NCBI GenBank assembly: GCA_030151255.1
Contig: JASLED010000067.1
Location: 1 to 64,000 of the forward strand
From: Flavobacterium sp.
GTDB lineage: Bacteria; Bacteroidota; Bacteroidia; Flavobacteriales; Flavobacteriaceae
Reading direction: 5' to 3'
DNA length: 64,000 nucleotides
In this document: positions 1 through 8,048 of the stretch, piece by piece
How positions within the stretch are numbered: the stretch's first letter is position 1
Layout: each line of letters starts with the position of its first letter
Translations under genes and position numbers: made by a program
Notes under the pieces: model-generated
What the model was told of the DNA's origin: nothing
The model's input: the letters and a program-made list of their open reading frames with translations, nothing else
Database searches by the model: none

Positions 1-104
1 CTTATTTATTTATCATCCAAATTTATTTTTTTAAAATATTTCTGAATCTTTTTTTATAAGTCTCTCTTTACTTTCTATGAACGTTTACTGCTGTAATGCG
101 GATG

Positions 105-135
105 CAAAAGTAGTACCTTTTCAATCAATTCCAAA
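105..135 (-). promoter_or_regulatory. Strong Bacteroidota-type promoter, reading leftward out of the window
   Basis: On the minus strand the -7 box TACTTTTG (112 to 105) is preceded by TTTG (135 to 132) with a 19-bp spacer. This fits the Bacteroidota consensus closely. The gene it serves lies beyond the left edge. The leader to position 1 contains no clear start codon followed by an open frame, so a long untranslated leader or a stable RNA gene is possible. Confidence 0.6.
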
Positions 136-369
136 CTTTATGCATCCTTTTTTACAAAGTTTTTCGTAACTTTTACTTAACTATCTAGTAACACACACCT
201 TATAGATTAAATGTTTTTTGAGAAAAAGTGAGTATATTTCTATATGAAATCGAATTTAGTGTTTTCCTCCTTTTAGATTACTTAAAAAATCAAAGAATTT
301 AATACTTATCAGCCCTTAGCATTCTATTTCTATATAGAAAGAAAAGCGAATTATGCCTCAAAGTATTTA

Positions 370-377
370 TATATTTG
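370..377 (+). promoter_or_regulatory. -7 box TATATTTG of the HAD gene
   Basis: TATATTTG matches TAnnTTTG. Transcription would start about 5-8 nt downstream, near 383. This puts the upstream in-frame ATG at 379 outside the transcript and favours the ATG at 403. No good TTG is visible at -33. Confidence 0.45.
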
Positions 378-402
378 TATGAAATCTGACAAAACAACAA
401 GT

Positions 403-1092
403 ATGAAAGATCTAAAAATAGTAGCTTTTGATGCCGATGATACACTTTGGGTAAATGAAACCTACTTTAATGAAGCAGAAAAACAATTCTGTATCTTATT
501 AGAAGATTATTTAACTCATCAAAGTATTTCGCAACTATTATTCAAAACTCAAATTGACAACCTTCCTTTATATGGATACGGAATAAAAGGATTTACCTTA
601 TCTATGATAGAAGCAGCTCATAAAATTTCGAAAGGAACAATAAGTACTAAAATCACTGAACAAATTTTGAACATTGGCAAAGATCTATTAACAAAACCTA
701 TTGTTTTATTAGATGATGTAGAAGATGTATTAAAAGAGCTTCAGGGAAAATACAAATTAGTTGTTGCAACAAAAGGTGATTTAAAAGACCAACATAGAAA
801 ATTACACAAATCTGGTTTAGGATCTTATTTTCATCATATAGAAGTAATGACCGATAAAGAGCCTGTTGATTACGAACAACTATTAAAGCGATTAGATATT
901 GCCTCGCACGAATTTATAATGATTGGCAATTCTCTTCGATCAGATGTATTGCCTGTATTAGAATTAGGCGGTTATGCGGTACATGTTCCTTTTCATACCA
1001 CTTGGTTACATGAACATATAGGTCACCCTGTGATACATGATAATCTATATTCATTTAAAAAATTATCCGAAATAAGATCTATTCTATTATAA
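403..1092 (+). CDS. HAD-family hydrolase
   Basis: Probable phosphatase of the haloacid dehalogenase superfamily; the substrate is not predictable from sequence. From the chosen start it is 229 residues. Motif I is at residues 10-14 (D-A-D-D-T), with the nucleophile D10 and acid/base D12. Motif II is the T in VVATKGD, and motif IV is seen in MIGNSLRSD near the C-terminus. The cap sits between motifs I and II. An in-frame ATG at 379 would add eight residues, but the promoter box at 370-377 implies transcription starts after it, and the D-x-D motif is normally about 10 residues from the N-terminus. The gene is monocistronic and ends in an 18-bp hairpin shared with the convergent neighbour. Confidence 0.88.
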   Translation: MKDLKIVAFDADDTLWVNETYFNEAEKQFCILLEDYLTHQSISQLLFKTQIDNLPLYGYGIKGFTLSMIEAAHKISKGTISTKITEQILNIGKDLLTKPIVLLDDVEDVLKELQGKYKLVVATKGDLKDQHRKLHKSGLGSYFHHIEVMTDKEPVDYEQLLKRLDIASHEFIMIGNSLRSDVLPVLELGGYAVHVPFHTTWLHEHIGHPVIHDNLYSFKKLSEIRSILL

Positions 1093-1130
1093 AATAAAAA
1101 GTCATCGATTACTCGATGACTTTTTATTTT
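1091..1130. terminator. Bidirectional terminator, 18-bp perfect stem
   Basis: Arms 1091-1108 and 1113-1130 are perfectly complementary around a 4-nt loop, with an A-tract on one side and a T-tract on the other, so it works on both strands. It lies between convergent genes, and each gene's stop codon overlaps one arm. Confidence 0.9.
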
Positions 1131-1830
1131 AAAAACGATATCCTAAATATACTCCTAGATTTTCGTTATACACTTTCAAGTTTTTTCTTCCAGCATTTTC
1201 ATCTATACCAAATGCATTCGAATTATCAAATAAAGAAGCAAAACCTCTGTTGTATTGTACACCAACCAGTAATCCAAAATTAAATTGATACTCTATTCCA
1301 ACATTAATTCCATAATCCATCTTCTGTAAATATGGTTGATTTTCCTGATCGTTATCAGCGCTACCAAAAATAGAATGATCTTTATAGATATTTCCTTCTT
1401 GGTCAATTGCAGTTATAGAGGAATACAATAACATATTAATGTATGGACCCGCATAAACTTGTAACCCGCCTAACTTTAAAGTTGGACTAATTGGATTTAA
1501 CCGAAAACTATGCATTTCTAAAGTTGCCTCAAAAACCTCATCATTCATACTTCTGTTAAACTTTGCTCCATAACTTTGGTAAAACAATTCGTGCTTTAGT
1601 CCAAAATATTTACTTAAACTGTTATCTACACTTACACCGACAAAAAAATCATTCTTTTTATTAATTTTTCCATCCGTTGTTAAAAGCTTAGCATCACTTC
1701 CTTTTAACGTAGATTGCAACCAGCCAGCTTTAATTGCAAAAGTTGTGTTTCCTTCCTGATTCAATTCTTGCTGTTGAGCATGAACAGTAATACTCAACAA
1801 AATCATTATACTTATAACTATATTTTTCAT
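1129..1830 (-). CDS. Outer-membrane beta-barrel protein (PorT-like), efflux operon end
   Basis: A 233-residue protein with a signal peptide (residues 1 to about 18, ending VHAQ) and alternating hydrophobic strands. It ends in Tyr-Arg-Phe, the aromatic C-terminus usual for outer-membrane barrels. It resembles the broad PorT-like/OMP_b-brl families of Bacteroidota; no substrate is known. It follows the TolC-like gene by 9 nt and is the last gene of the RND efflux operon, so it may be an accessory outer-membrane component. That link is inferred from context only. Confidence 0.7.
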   Translation of the reverse strand: MKNIVISIMILLSITVHAQQQELNQEGNTTFAIKAGWLQSTLKGSDAKLLTTDGKINKKNDFFVGVSVDNSLSKYFGLKHELFYQSYGAKFNRSMNDEVFEATLEMHSFRLNPISPTLKLGGLQVYAGPYINMLLYSSITAIDQEGNIYKDHSIFGSADNDQENQPYLQKMDYGINVGIEYQFNFGLLVGVQYNRGFASLFDNSNAFGIDENAGRKNLKVYNENLGVYLGYRF

Positions 1831-1839
1831 GATTCACTT

Positions 1840-3126
1840 TTAAAAATCAATATCCCAAATTCCAACTGCTTTTTCTAATTCTACCAAAGCTTCTGCATAA
1901 GCAAATAAAGTTTCGGCATAAGCTACCTGAGTTTCGTTATAGGTACGTTGCGCATTCAAAACCTCTAACAAACTACTTGCTCCGCGCTGATAACTGTATT
2001 TAATTCCTTCAAATACTTGTTTGGCCTCTTCTAACATACCTTTTTCGTAACGCTGAATTTGATTTTGTTTTGTTTGATAATTTCTAAATGCCTGTAGAAT
2101 CTCCTTTTCTAGATTTAATTCTACTTCATTGTATACTAAATCTGCTTGAGATTCTTGATACAATGCTGTTTTTAGCCCCGCTTCTTTGCGATTAGAGAAT
2201 TTTAACGGCACAGAAATTCCTGCTTTTACTACGGTATTTCCAGGTGTTGGTGCAATTACATTTTTTACAAAAGAATTATTTTCAATACCTAAATTTAATC
2301 CTAAATCAATAGCACGCTCTGCTTTCGCCAAAGCCACTGCTCTACCTGCAACCACTTTATTTTGTTTTGCTACCAAATAATCAGCCCTGTTATTTTGTGC
2401 TGTAACAATTAAATCATCTGCATTAAACAATCGATCGAACTTGCTAAAATCGCCTTGAGGAACATATAATGAATCATTTCTATTTGCGCTAATAAATCCT
2501 CTCAACTCAAGCAAACTATTTTTCCACGTATCATCAGCATCTTGTAATTCGTTCCACATGGACTTAGCTTCTAATTTACTTTGAATAGCATCAACCTTGC
2601 TAATTTGCCCTAAGGAATAACGAATACTGTCGGATTGAGCAACTTGCAACATAGACTGATATGAATCTTTCTGAATATCGTATAACAATTTATTTTGCAA
2701 GGCTTCCAAAAAAGACAAGGTAGATTCGGCTCTCAATGCATGAAAAAACTCTTGTAATTCTAACTCAGCCAACACTTTTTGATCTTTTGCTAAATTTTTT
2801 CTTGCCTTTCGCTTTCCACCCATTTCTAAATCCCAAGACAATTCTGCTTCAAAACCATATCCCATTTGCATTCTATTTTGCTGATTATCAAACCAACCAA
2901 AACTTAACTCCGGATCAGGAAAAGCTTTTGCCGCTTGTATTTCAGCTTCTGCAATGTTAATGTTATACTTTTCGGCAGCATAACTTAAATTGTTTGTAAC
3001 CATTTTAGTCAAAAACTCTTTATAAGAAAGTTTCTGTTTGTTTACATCTATTTCTTGTGCATGAGTAACACCTACAAACACAGTGCAACAAAATATTGTT
3101 TTTATATATTTATTCAACATTTTCAT
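1840..3126 (-). CDS. TolC-family outer-membrane efflux channel
   Basis: Outer-membrane exit channel of a tripartite efflux pump (CusC/CzcC type). It has 428 residues, a signal peptide ending at about residue 23 (THAQ), and long alanine- and glutamate-rich helices in two related halves, as expected for the OEP/TolC fold. The C-terminal part (ERSxxxVLNAQRTYNETQ-like region) is typical of the family. It lies 6 nt downstream of the RND pump gene and 9 nt upstream of a barrel protein, so it is cotranscribed. No acylation cysteine is seen. Confidence 0.9.
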   Translation of the reverse strand: MKMLNKYIKTIFCCTVFVGVTHAQEIDVNKQKLSYKEFLTKMVTNNLSYAAEKYNINIAEAEIQAAKAFPDPELSFGWFDNQQNRMQMGYGFEAELSWDLEMGGKRKARKNLAKDQKVLAELELQEFFHALRAESTLSFLEALQNKLLYDIQKDSYQSMLQVAQSDSIRYSLGQISKVDAIQSKLEAKSMWNELQDADDTWKNSLLELRGFISANRNDSLYVPQGDFSKFDRLFNADDLIVTAQNNRADYLVAKQNKVVAGRAVALAKAERAIDLGLNLGIENNSFVKNVIAPTPGNTVVKAGISVPLKFSNRKEAGLKTALYQESQADLVYNEVELNLEKEILQAFRNYQTKQNQIQRYEKGMLEEAKQVFEGIKYSYQRGASSLLEVLNAQRTYNETQVAYAETLFAYAEALVELEKAVGIWDIDF

Positions 3127-3132
3127 GATTTA

Positions 3133-6100
3133 CTAATTTTCTTCATTTTTTGTTGGAACAAAATCATCTTCTTTTCCCCATTTCTTTTCTACCAAATAAT
3201 ATAAAGCTGGTAAAACAAACAAAGTAAGCACTGTAGCAAACAATAATCCGTATACAATTACTGTTGCTAAAGGTCTCTGTACATCAGAACCAATTCCTGT
3301 TGCTAATGAAGCTGGAAAAAGTCCTAGCACAGCCACAGTTGCTGTCATTAAAACAGGTCTAAAGCGCTGTTCAGCACCCAATAGCACGGCTTCTAAAAGC
3401 GCATAACCTTTTTGTCTAAGATCATTAATATGTGAAATCATAATAACACCATTTTGAATAGCAACTCCAAACAAAGCAATGAAACCAACTGCTGAAGACA
3501 CATTCAATGACATTCCTCTCACATTTAGTGCCAACATTCCACCAAATAGAGCTAACGGCACCACAATCATTAATAATCCTGCTTGTCTGAACTGTCCGAA
3601 TGCACCATATAATAACACAAACATTAAGCATAATGTTAATGGAACAATTACTGCTAAGCGGCTATATGCTCGGTTCTGATTTTCGAACTGTCCTCCCCAT
3701 TCGATATGAAATTTTTCATGATCGTATGTCACGTTTTGTTCAATCTTTTTATGAGCTTCATCTAATAAAGAGCCTAAATCGCGATTACGAACATTTAACT
3801 TTACCGTTAAATGACGACGATTCATTTCTCTAGTAATTGTACTTTCTCCAGTACTTGTTTTTACATCAGCAACTTGAGATAAAGGAATTTTTGCCCCTGT
3901 GCTTGATGTAAGCATCAAGTTTGCAATTTTTTCGGGTGTATTTCTACTTTCCTCTATATATCGCGCACTAATATCGTATACTTTATTTCCAATAAATATT
4001 TGCGAAATTGCTTTCCCTCCAATAGCTACTTCAATCAGTTCGGCAACATCAGATACATTTAAACCATATTGTGCAATTTTATCTCTATCTGCATGAATTT
4101 GTAACTGAGGAAGTGGCGGTTCTTGATCAATAGCTAAATCTACAGCGCCATCAATTGTTTTTAATGTTTCGAGTACTTCACTAGCAATTCTACGTGTTTC
4201 GTGAAAATCATCTCCATAAACTTTTACCACTAATTCGCTATGCGCTCCAGATATTTTATCCATTACACCATCAATCATTGGTTGAGCAAATCCAACCGTA
4301 AATCCTGGTAAAGTTTCGTATTCAGCGGCCAATTCTTCAATTAAATCATCTTTTGTTTTTCCTTTTGGCCATTCTTTATAAGGTTTTATCCCAACCGAAC
4401 ATTCAAAATGAGAAGGAGTAAAAGGATCTGTTCCGTCGTCATTACGCCCTGCCTGAACCATAATATAAGTTACCTCATCATGTTTCATTGTACGTGCACG
4501 AAGAGAGTCATTTAATTCTTTTGATTTTTCTAAAGAAATTCCTGGTGGCAATGTTACTTGCAACCAAATTGATCCTTCATCTAAAGGTGGAAGGAAATCT
4601 TTTCCTACTCTTGCCGTTAACCCAACTGTAACAACTAATACAATTATCAGTGGAAGAAACACTTGCTTTGGTTTATTTACAATTTTTATAATTCGAGTGT
4701 GATATAAAGCAGTTAATTTCTCTAACCATTTATTATGATACAACTTTGTAGGTTTTCGATATACGGCATATGCCAATCCGGGAATAAGAAATAATGCAAC
4801 TATTAATGCTCCTAATAATGCAAATCCGACAGTGAATGCCATAGGTGTAAATAGTTTTTTCTCTACGCGTTCAAAGGCAAACAATGGTAAATATGCGGTA
4901 ATAATAATTACAGTAGCAAAGAAAATAGGTTTAGCTACTTCTTTTGCTCTATCGGCAATAGATTTCTCTTTTAGTTCTTCTTTTGGATGATCTTCTCGCT
5001 TCTTGAGGATCGTTTCCATCATTACAATAGCGCCGTCAACAATAATTCCAAAATCAATTGCTCCGAGCGATAATAAATTTGCTGGAATGTTAGTAAAATA
5101 CATCAAAATGAAGGCAAATAGCAATGAAATAGGAATTGTAATTGCAACTAACAATGCACCTCGCCAACTGCCTAAAAACACAATTAAAACAATTACAACT
5201 AAACTTATTCCTTCTATAAGCGTAGTAGAAACGGTATGTAATGTTGTATCTACTAAATCAGTACGATCTAGAAAAGTGTGTATTTTAACCCCTTCAGGTA
5301 AAAGCCCGTTATTTAATTCATCTACGTATTTATGAATTTTTTCTAAAACAACTGAAGGATTTTCGCCCTTTAGCAATAATACAATACCTTCAATGCTATC
5401 CGAATAATCTCTTTCTCTATCTGTATAACCTAAAACGCCTTTACGTTCAACGTTACCATACTTTAATCGTCCTAAATCATTTAAAAACACTGGCACTCCG
5501 TTGTCTGCTTTAACAACAATTTTACCAAGATCTTCCAAATCTTTTACCAAACCTATACCACGAACCACATAACCCAAATCACCGCGAGTAAGCACACTTC
5601 CTCCTGCATTTACGTTATTTTCTTCAATGGTTTGTGTAATATCACTTAAAGACAAATCATATTGTTCTAATTTATGTGGATCTAACTCAATTTGAAATTG
5701 AGTAGTAACTCCCCCAAAATTAGTTACCTCTGCCACACCAGGCACTTGATTAAGCTTAGGTATAATTACAAAATTTTGTAAATCGGTTAATTCTCTTAAG
5801 CTATATCCATCTCCTTCAATAATATATCTGTATACCTCTCCTATTGGCGAAGTTAAAGGATCTAATTCAGGTACTGCCTCATAGGGCAATTCTACTCCAT
5901 TTAATCGTTCTTGAATACGCTGCCTTGCAAAATAATCATCAATTCCATCTTCAAATACAATAGTAATCATTGATAAACCAAATGTACTATTGCTACGCAT
6001 TACATGCATTCCGGGCATTCCGTTTAATGCTCTTTCAATAGGAATTGTAATTTGTAATTCTATCTCTTCTGCAGCCAAGCCAGGCACCTGAGTAACTACC

Positions 6101-6243
6101 TGAGAAGTTGTATCTGCAATGTCTGGATATGCTTCAACAGAAAGCTGTTTCCAAGAATAATATCCAAAAACACAAAGTAATACAAACAAAGCCGCAACCA
6201 ACCATCTTTTGTGAATTGCTGTTTCTATAATATTTTTCTTCAT
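3133..6243 (-). CDS. CusA/CzcA-family heavy-metal efflux RND transporter
   Basis: Inner-membrane proton-driven pump of 1036 residues, the usual RND length. It has one N-terminal membrane helix, a large periplasmic porter domain, and the two blocks of membrane helices. The helix-4 signature DFGIIVDGAIVMME matches the heavy-metal (HME) branch rather than the multidrug branch. It is flanked by its adaptor (19 nt upstream) and TolC-like channel (6 nt downstream), giving a complete tripartite pump. A two-component system lies upstream. The metal is not determined: Cu/Ag, Zn/Co/Cd and Ni are all possible. Confidence 0.95.
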   Translation of the reverse strand: MKKNIIETAIHKRWLVAALFVLLCVFGYYSWKQLSVEAYPDIADTTSQVVTQVPGLAAEEIELQITIPIERALNGMPGMHVMRSNSTFGLSMITIVFEDGIDDYFARQRIQERLNGVELPYEAVPELDPLTSPIGEVYRYIIEGDGYSLRELTDLQNFVIIPKLNQVPGVAEVTNFGGVTTQFQIELDPHKLEQYDLSLSDITQTIEENNVNAGGSVLTRGDLGYVVRGIGLVKDLEDLGKIVVKADNGVPVFLNDLGRLKYGNVERKGVLGYTDRERDYSDSIEGIVLLLKGENPSVVLEKIHKYVDELNNGLLPEGVKIHTFLDRTDLVDTTLHTVSTTLIEGISLVVIVLIVFLGSWRGALLVAITIPISLLFAFILMYFTNIPANLLSLGAIDFGIIVDGAIVMMETILKKREDHPKEELKEKSIADRAKEVAKPIFFATVIIITAYLPLFAFERVEKKLFTPMAFTVGFALLGALIVALFLIPGLAYAVYRKPTKLYHNKWLEKLTALYHTRIIKIVNKPKQVFLPLIIVLVVTVGLTARVGKDFLPPLDEGSIWLQVTLPPGISLEKSKELNDSLRARTMKHDEVTYIMVQAGRNDDGTDPFTPSHFECSVGIKPYKEWPKGKTKDDLIEELAAEYETLPGFTVGFAQPMIDGVMDKISGAHSELVVKVYGDDFHETRRIASEVLETLKTIDGAVDLAIDQEPPLPQLQIHADRDKIAQYGLNVSDVAELIEVAIGGKAISQIFIGNKVYDISARYIEESRNTPEKIANLMLTSSTGAKIPLSQVADVKTSTGESTITREMNRRHLTVKLNVRNRDLGSLLDEAHKKIEQNVTYDHEKFHIEWGGQFENQNRAYSRLAVIVPLTLCLMFVLLYGAFGQFRQAGLLMIVVPLALFGGMLALNVRGMSLNVSSAVGFIALFGVAIQNGVIMISHINDLRQKGYALLEAVLLGAEQRFRPVLMTATVAVLGLFPASLATGIGSDVQRPLATVIVYGLLFATVLTLFVLPALYYLVEKKWGKEDDFVPTKNEEN

Positions 6244-6262
6244 TTTGTTTACTTTTAATCAT

Positions 6263-7378
6263 TTATAGCTTTGGCAAATAAATTCCACCTTCACTTACTA
6301 CTTTATCTCCCTTTTGCAATCCAGAAATAATTACTGTTCTGTCTCCCGAAACGCCGCCAACAACTACATTTTTACGTGTAAATTCATTTGTATTTACCTC
6401 AACAAACACAAAAGACTCATCCTCTCCTTGAAGTACAGCTCTTGAAGGCACTAATATTACTTGTTCTGGTTGGTCGATGAAACGAACGCTTACGTACATA
6501 CCAGGTTTTAAAATGCGCTTATCATTATCAACTTCTATTAAAACATCGATGCTTCGAGTTTCTTCATCTACAATTTCGTTGATGTGATAAATGGTTCCTT
6601 CAAATGGCTGATTTGGATAAGCTGCTAATTCTACCTGAACTTTATTCAACTTTGCTAAATGTTGAATATCTTTTTCTTTAATTTTTCCTACGATCCAAAT
6701 TTTACCAAGCGAAGCCACTTTCATTATAGGTTCTGCATCCTCATTAATATATTGACCTAAAACGATATTGTTTTCTAAAATTTCTCCTTCAATTGGGGAA
6801 CGAACAACAAGCGGCTGACCTAATACCAATGAACTAGCTTGTGCATTATAAATTTTTATTGCTGCATTTGCATTATCAAAAGCAGCTTTTGCCATTGAAT
6901 TTTGGGTTACTGCCTCTTCATATTCCTGACGAACACCTACTCCATGAGACAATAAATCTGCCTGGCGTTTTAGATTTAATGTTGCTTGCTTGTATTCTTG
7001 CTGAGCATCAAAATATTCCTTTTGCGCTGCGAAATAATCTGGCGAAGAAATTTCGAATAAAGGTTGATTAACCGTTACTCTTTGTCCTAACTTTACGAAC
7101 GACTTAACTATTCGTCCTGAAAACGGCGAGGCAATTTCTGCATATTGATTAGGAATAGCCTTAACTAAACCTGCGGTAACTAAATCAAAAGTAAAATCTT
7201 CTTCTTCGACAGGTGTAACTTTAATTCTATTTTTTAAATTAGAATCTTCTGTTAGTATAATTACCTGATTAGATATTTGATATTGTGCCTGATCTGTTAC
7301 TGCTTCTTTCTTGTCTGAACAAAAACTAAACAACAAACCCAATACTGAAATACTAATTATTTGTAGTCTTTTTATCAT
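6263..7378 (-). CDS. RND efflux periplasmic adaptor (membrane fusion protein), lipoprotein
   Basis: Links the RND pump to the outer-membrane channel. The 371-residue protein has a lipoprotein signal with the acylated Cys at residue 20 (LLFSFC). After it come a barrel-sandwich/lipoyl half-motif, a helical hairpin with many Gln/Ala/Glu residues (about 110-180), the second half-motif, and a beta-barrel and membrane-proximal domain. It lacks the His/Met-rich N-terminal metal-binding extension of some CusB proteins. It is the first protein gene of the operon, and a leader region of about 470 nt separates it from the likely promoter. Confidence 0.9.
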   Translation of the reverse strand: MIKRLQIISISVLGLLFSFCSDKKEAVTDQAQYQISNQVIILTEDSNLKNRIKVTPVEEEDFTFDLVTAGLVKAIPNQYAEIASPFSGRIVKSFVKLGQRVTVNQPLFEISSPDYFAAQKEYFDAQQEYKQATLNLKRQADLLSHGVGVRQEYEEAVTQNSMAKAAFDNANAAIKIYNAQASSLVLGQPLVVRSPIEGEILENNIVLGQYINEDAEPIMKVASLGKIWIVGKIKEKDIQHLAKLNKVQVELAAYPNQPFEGTIYHINEIVDEETRSIDVLIEVDNDKRILKPGMYVSVRFIDQPEQVILVPSRAVLQGEDESFVFVEVNTNEFTRKNVVVGGVSGDRTVIISGLQKGDKVVSEGGIYLPKL

Positions 7379-7607
7379 TATTCCTTATTTTTAATTCACA
7401 TTTCTACTCTTATACTTTACCTATCAGTAAACACACTTAAAATTAATCTATTTTACTATTTAAATCACAAAAATCAGCGTTAACAAATAAATATTATTCT
7501 TGTTTTTAAATAAAATTGTTTTTTATATTATTAAAATTTACATAATAAACAAACAATTACAAAGCTAAATTAACACAACAAAACAATTGCGCTTTATTTC
7601 TGTATAT

Positions 7608-7733
7608 CTAATATGTAATCAAAGTATTTGTTCGTAAACCTGCGCTTTTTTGTCTTACTTGTCGTTCAGCGCCGATTAAAGCACCTAAGAAAAACGACAA
7701 TAATAATCTTGTAATACATACTGTAATTGTCAT
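7608..7733 (-). pseudogene. MgtC/SapB-family N-terminal remnant (41 codons)
   Basis: A 41-codon frame, ATG at 7733 to TAG at 7608. Its product contains FFLGALIGAERQVRQKSAGL followed by RTNTL, the signature of the N-terminus of MgtC/SapB-family membrane proteins (RLLL..FLLGALIG.ERQ...KSAGLRTNTLV). The frame stops right after this motif, where intact family members continue for at least 100 more residues. I found no continuation in the other minus-strand frames up to the adaptor gene. It lies inside the leader of the efflux operon. It may be a decayed gene, or a short upstream ORF kept for regulation. Confidence 0.7.
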
Positions 7734-7855
7734 AAAATTGTGTTTTTTACCCCTACGAATAATACACAACTATGTTATGAGCAATTTCGTAGGATATTAA
7801 TTTCTTTTACTTAAAAAGGAGTCTACATCCATAAGTATTCTATTTTTTTCTGAGG

Positions 7856-7863
7856 CAAAACTA
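7856..7863 (-). promoter_or_regulatory. Candidate -7 box TAGTTTTG of the efflux operon
   Basis: On the minus strand TAGTTTTG fits TAnnTTTG. No well-placed TTG is seen at -33, which suits a promoter needing an activator. Transcription would start near 7849, about 115 nt before the MgtC remnant and about 470 nt before the adaptor. Confidence 0.4.
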
Positions 7864-7886
7864 AAATATATCTCGCAAAGAGATTA

Positions 7887-7926
7887 TTAGAAAGCTTATA
7901 GAAAAAAATTAGAATTCTATTAGAAT
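7887..7926. repeat. Four direct repeats in 11-bp phase, putative response-regulator operator
   Basis: On the plus strand TTAGAAA (7887), ATAGAAA (7898), TTAGAAT (7909) and TTAGAAT (7920) recur at exactly 11-bp steps, with 4-bp spacers. Relative to the likely minus-strand start site they span about -38 to -77. Direct repeats in helical phase next to a promoter are typical of OmpR-family response-regulator sites, and such a regulator is encoded at 9397-10086. The assignment is inferred. Confidence 0.55.
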
Positions 7927-8048
7927 GAACAAAGTAAAAAATTGGAAATTCCACGAATTACCTAACAATAAAGTATTTAAATAGTAATCATGCTCTTTTA
8001 ATAAAAGTTAAAAAAGCGTAAGCTAAAATCTATGTTTATAAAAGATTT

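Larger units (their letters stand above)
1..402. other. Intergenic control region at left edge
   Basis: No coding region is evident here. The segment is AT-rich and holds a strong minus-strand promoter (105-135), the promoter box of the HAD gene (370-377), and two look-alike dyads: TTTCTATATGAAA at 237-249 and the perfect palindrome TTTCTATATAGAAA at 327-340. The second dyad lies just upstream of where the HAD promoter's -33 element would be, so it could be an operator. That role is inferred only from position and symmetry. Confidence 0.5.
7379..8048. other. Long leader/control region of the efflux operon
   Basis: Region of 670 nt between the sensor kinase and the adaptor gene, both on the minus strand. 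It contains, in order of minus-strand transcription: a short AT-rich tail after the kinase, four 11-bp-phased direct repeats (7887-7926), a TAGTTTTG box (7863 to 7856), an MgtC N-terminal remnant (7733 to 7608), and about 230 nt of AT-rich sequence with no recognisable gene. Confidence 0.6.

Noticed and set aside
5003..5335. Open plus-strand frame of 110 codons within the RND pump gene
   Set aside because: Antisense shadow of conserved membrane-helix codons, without promoter or family match.
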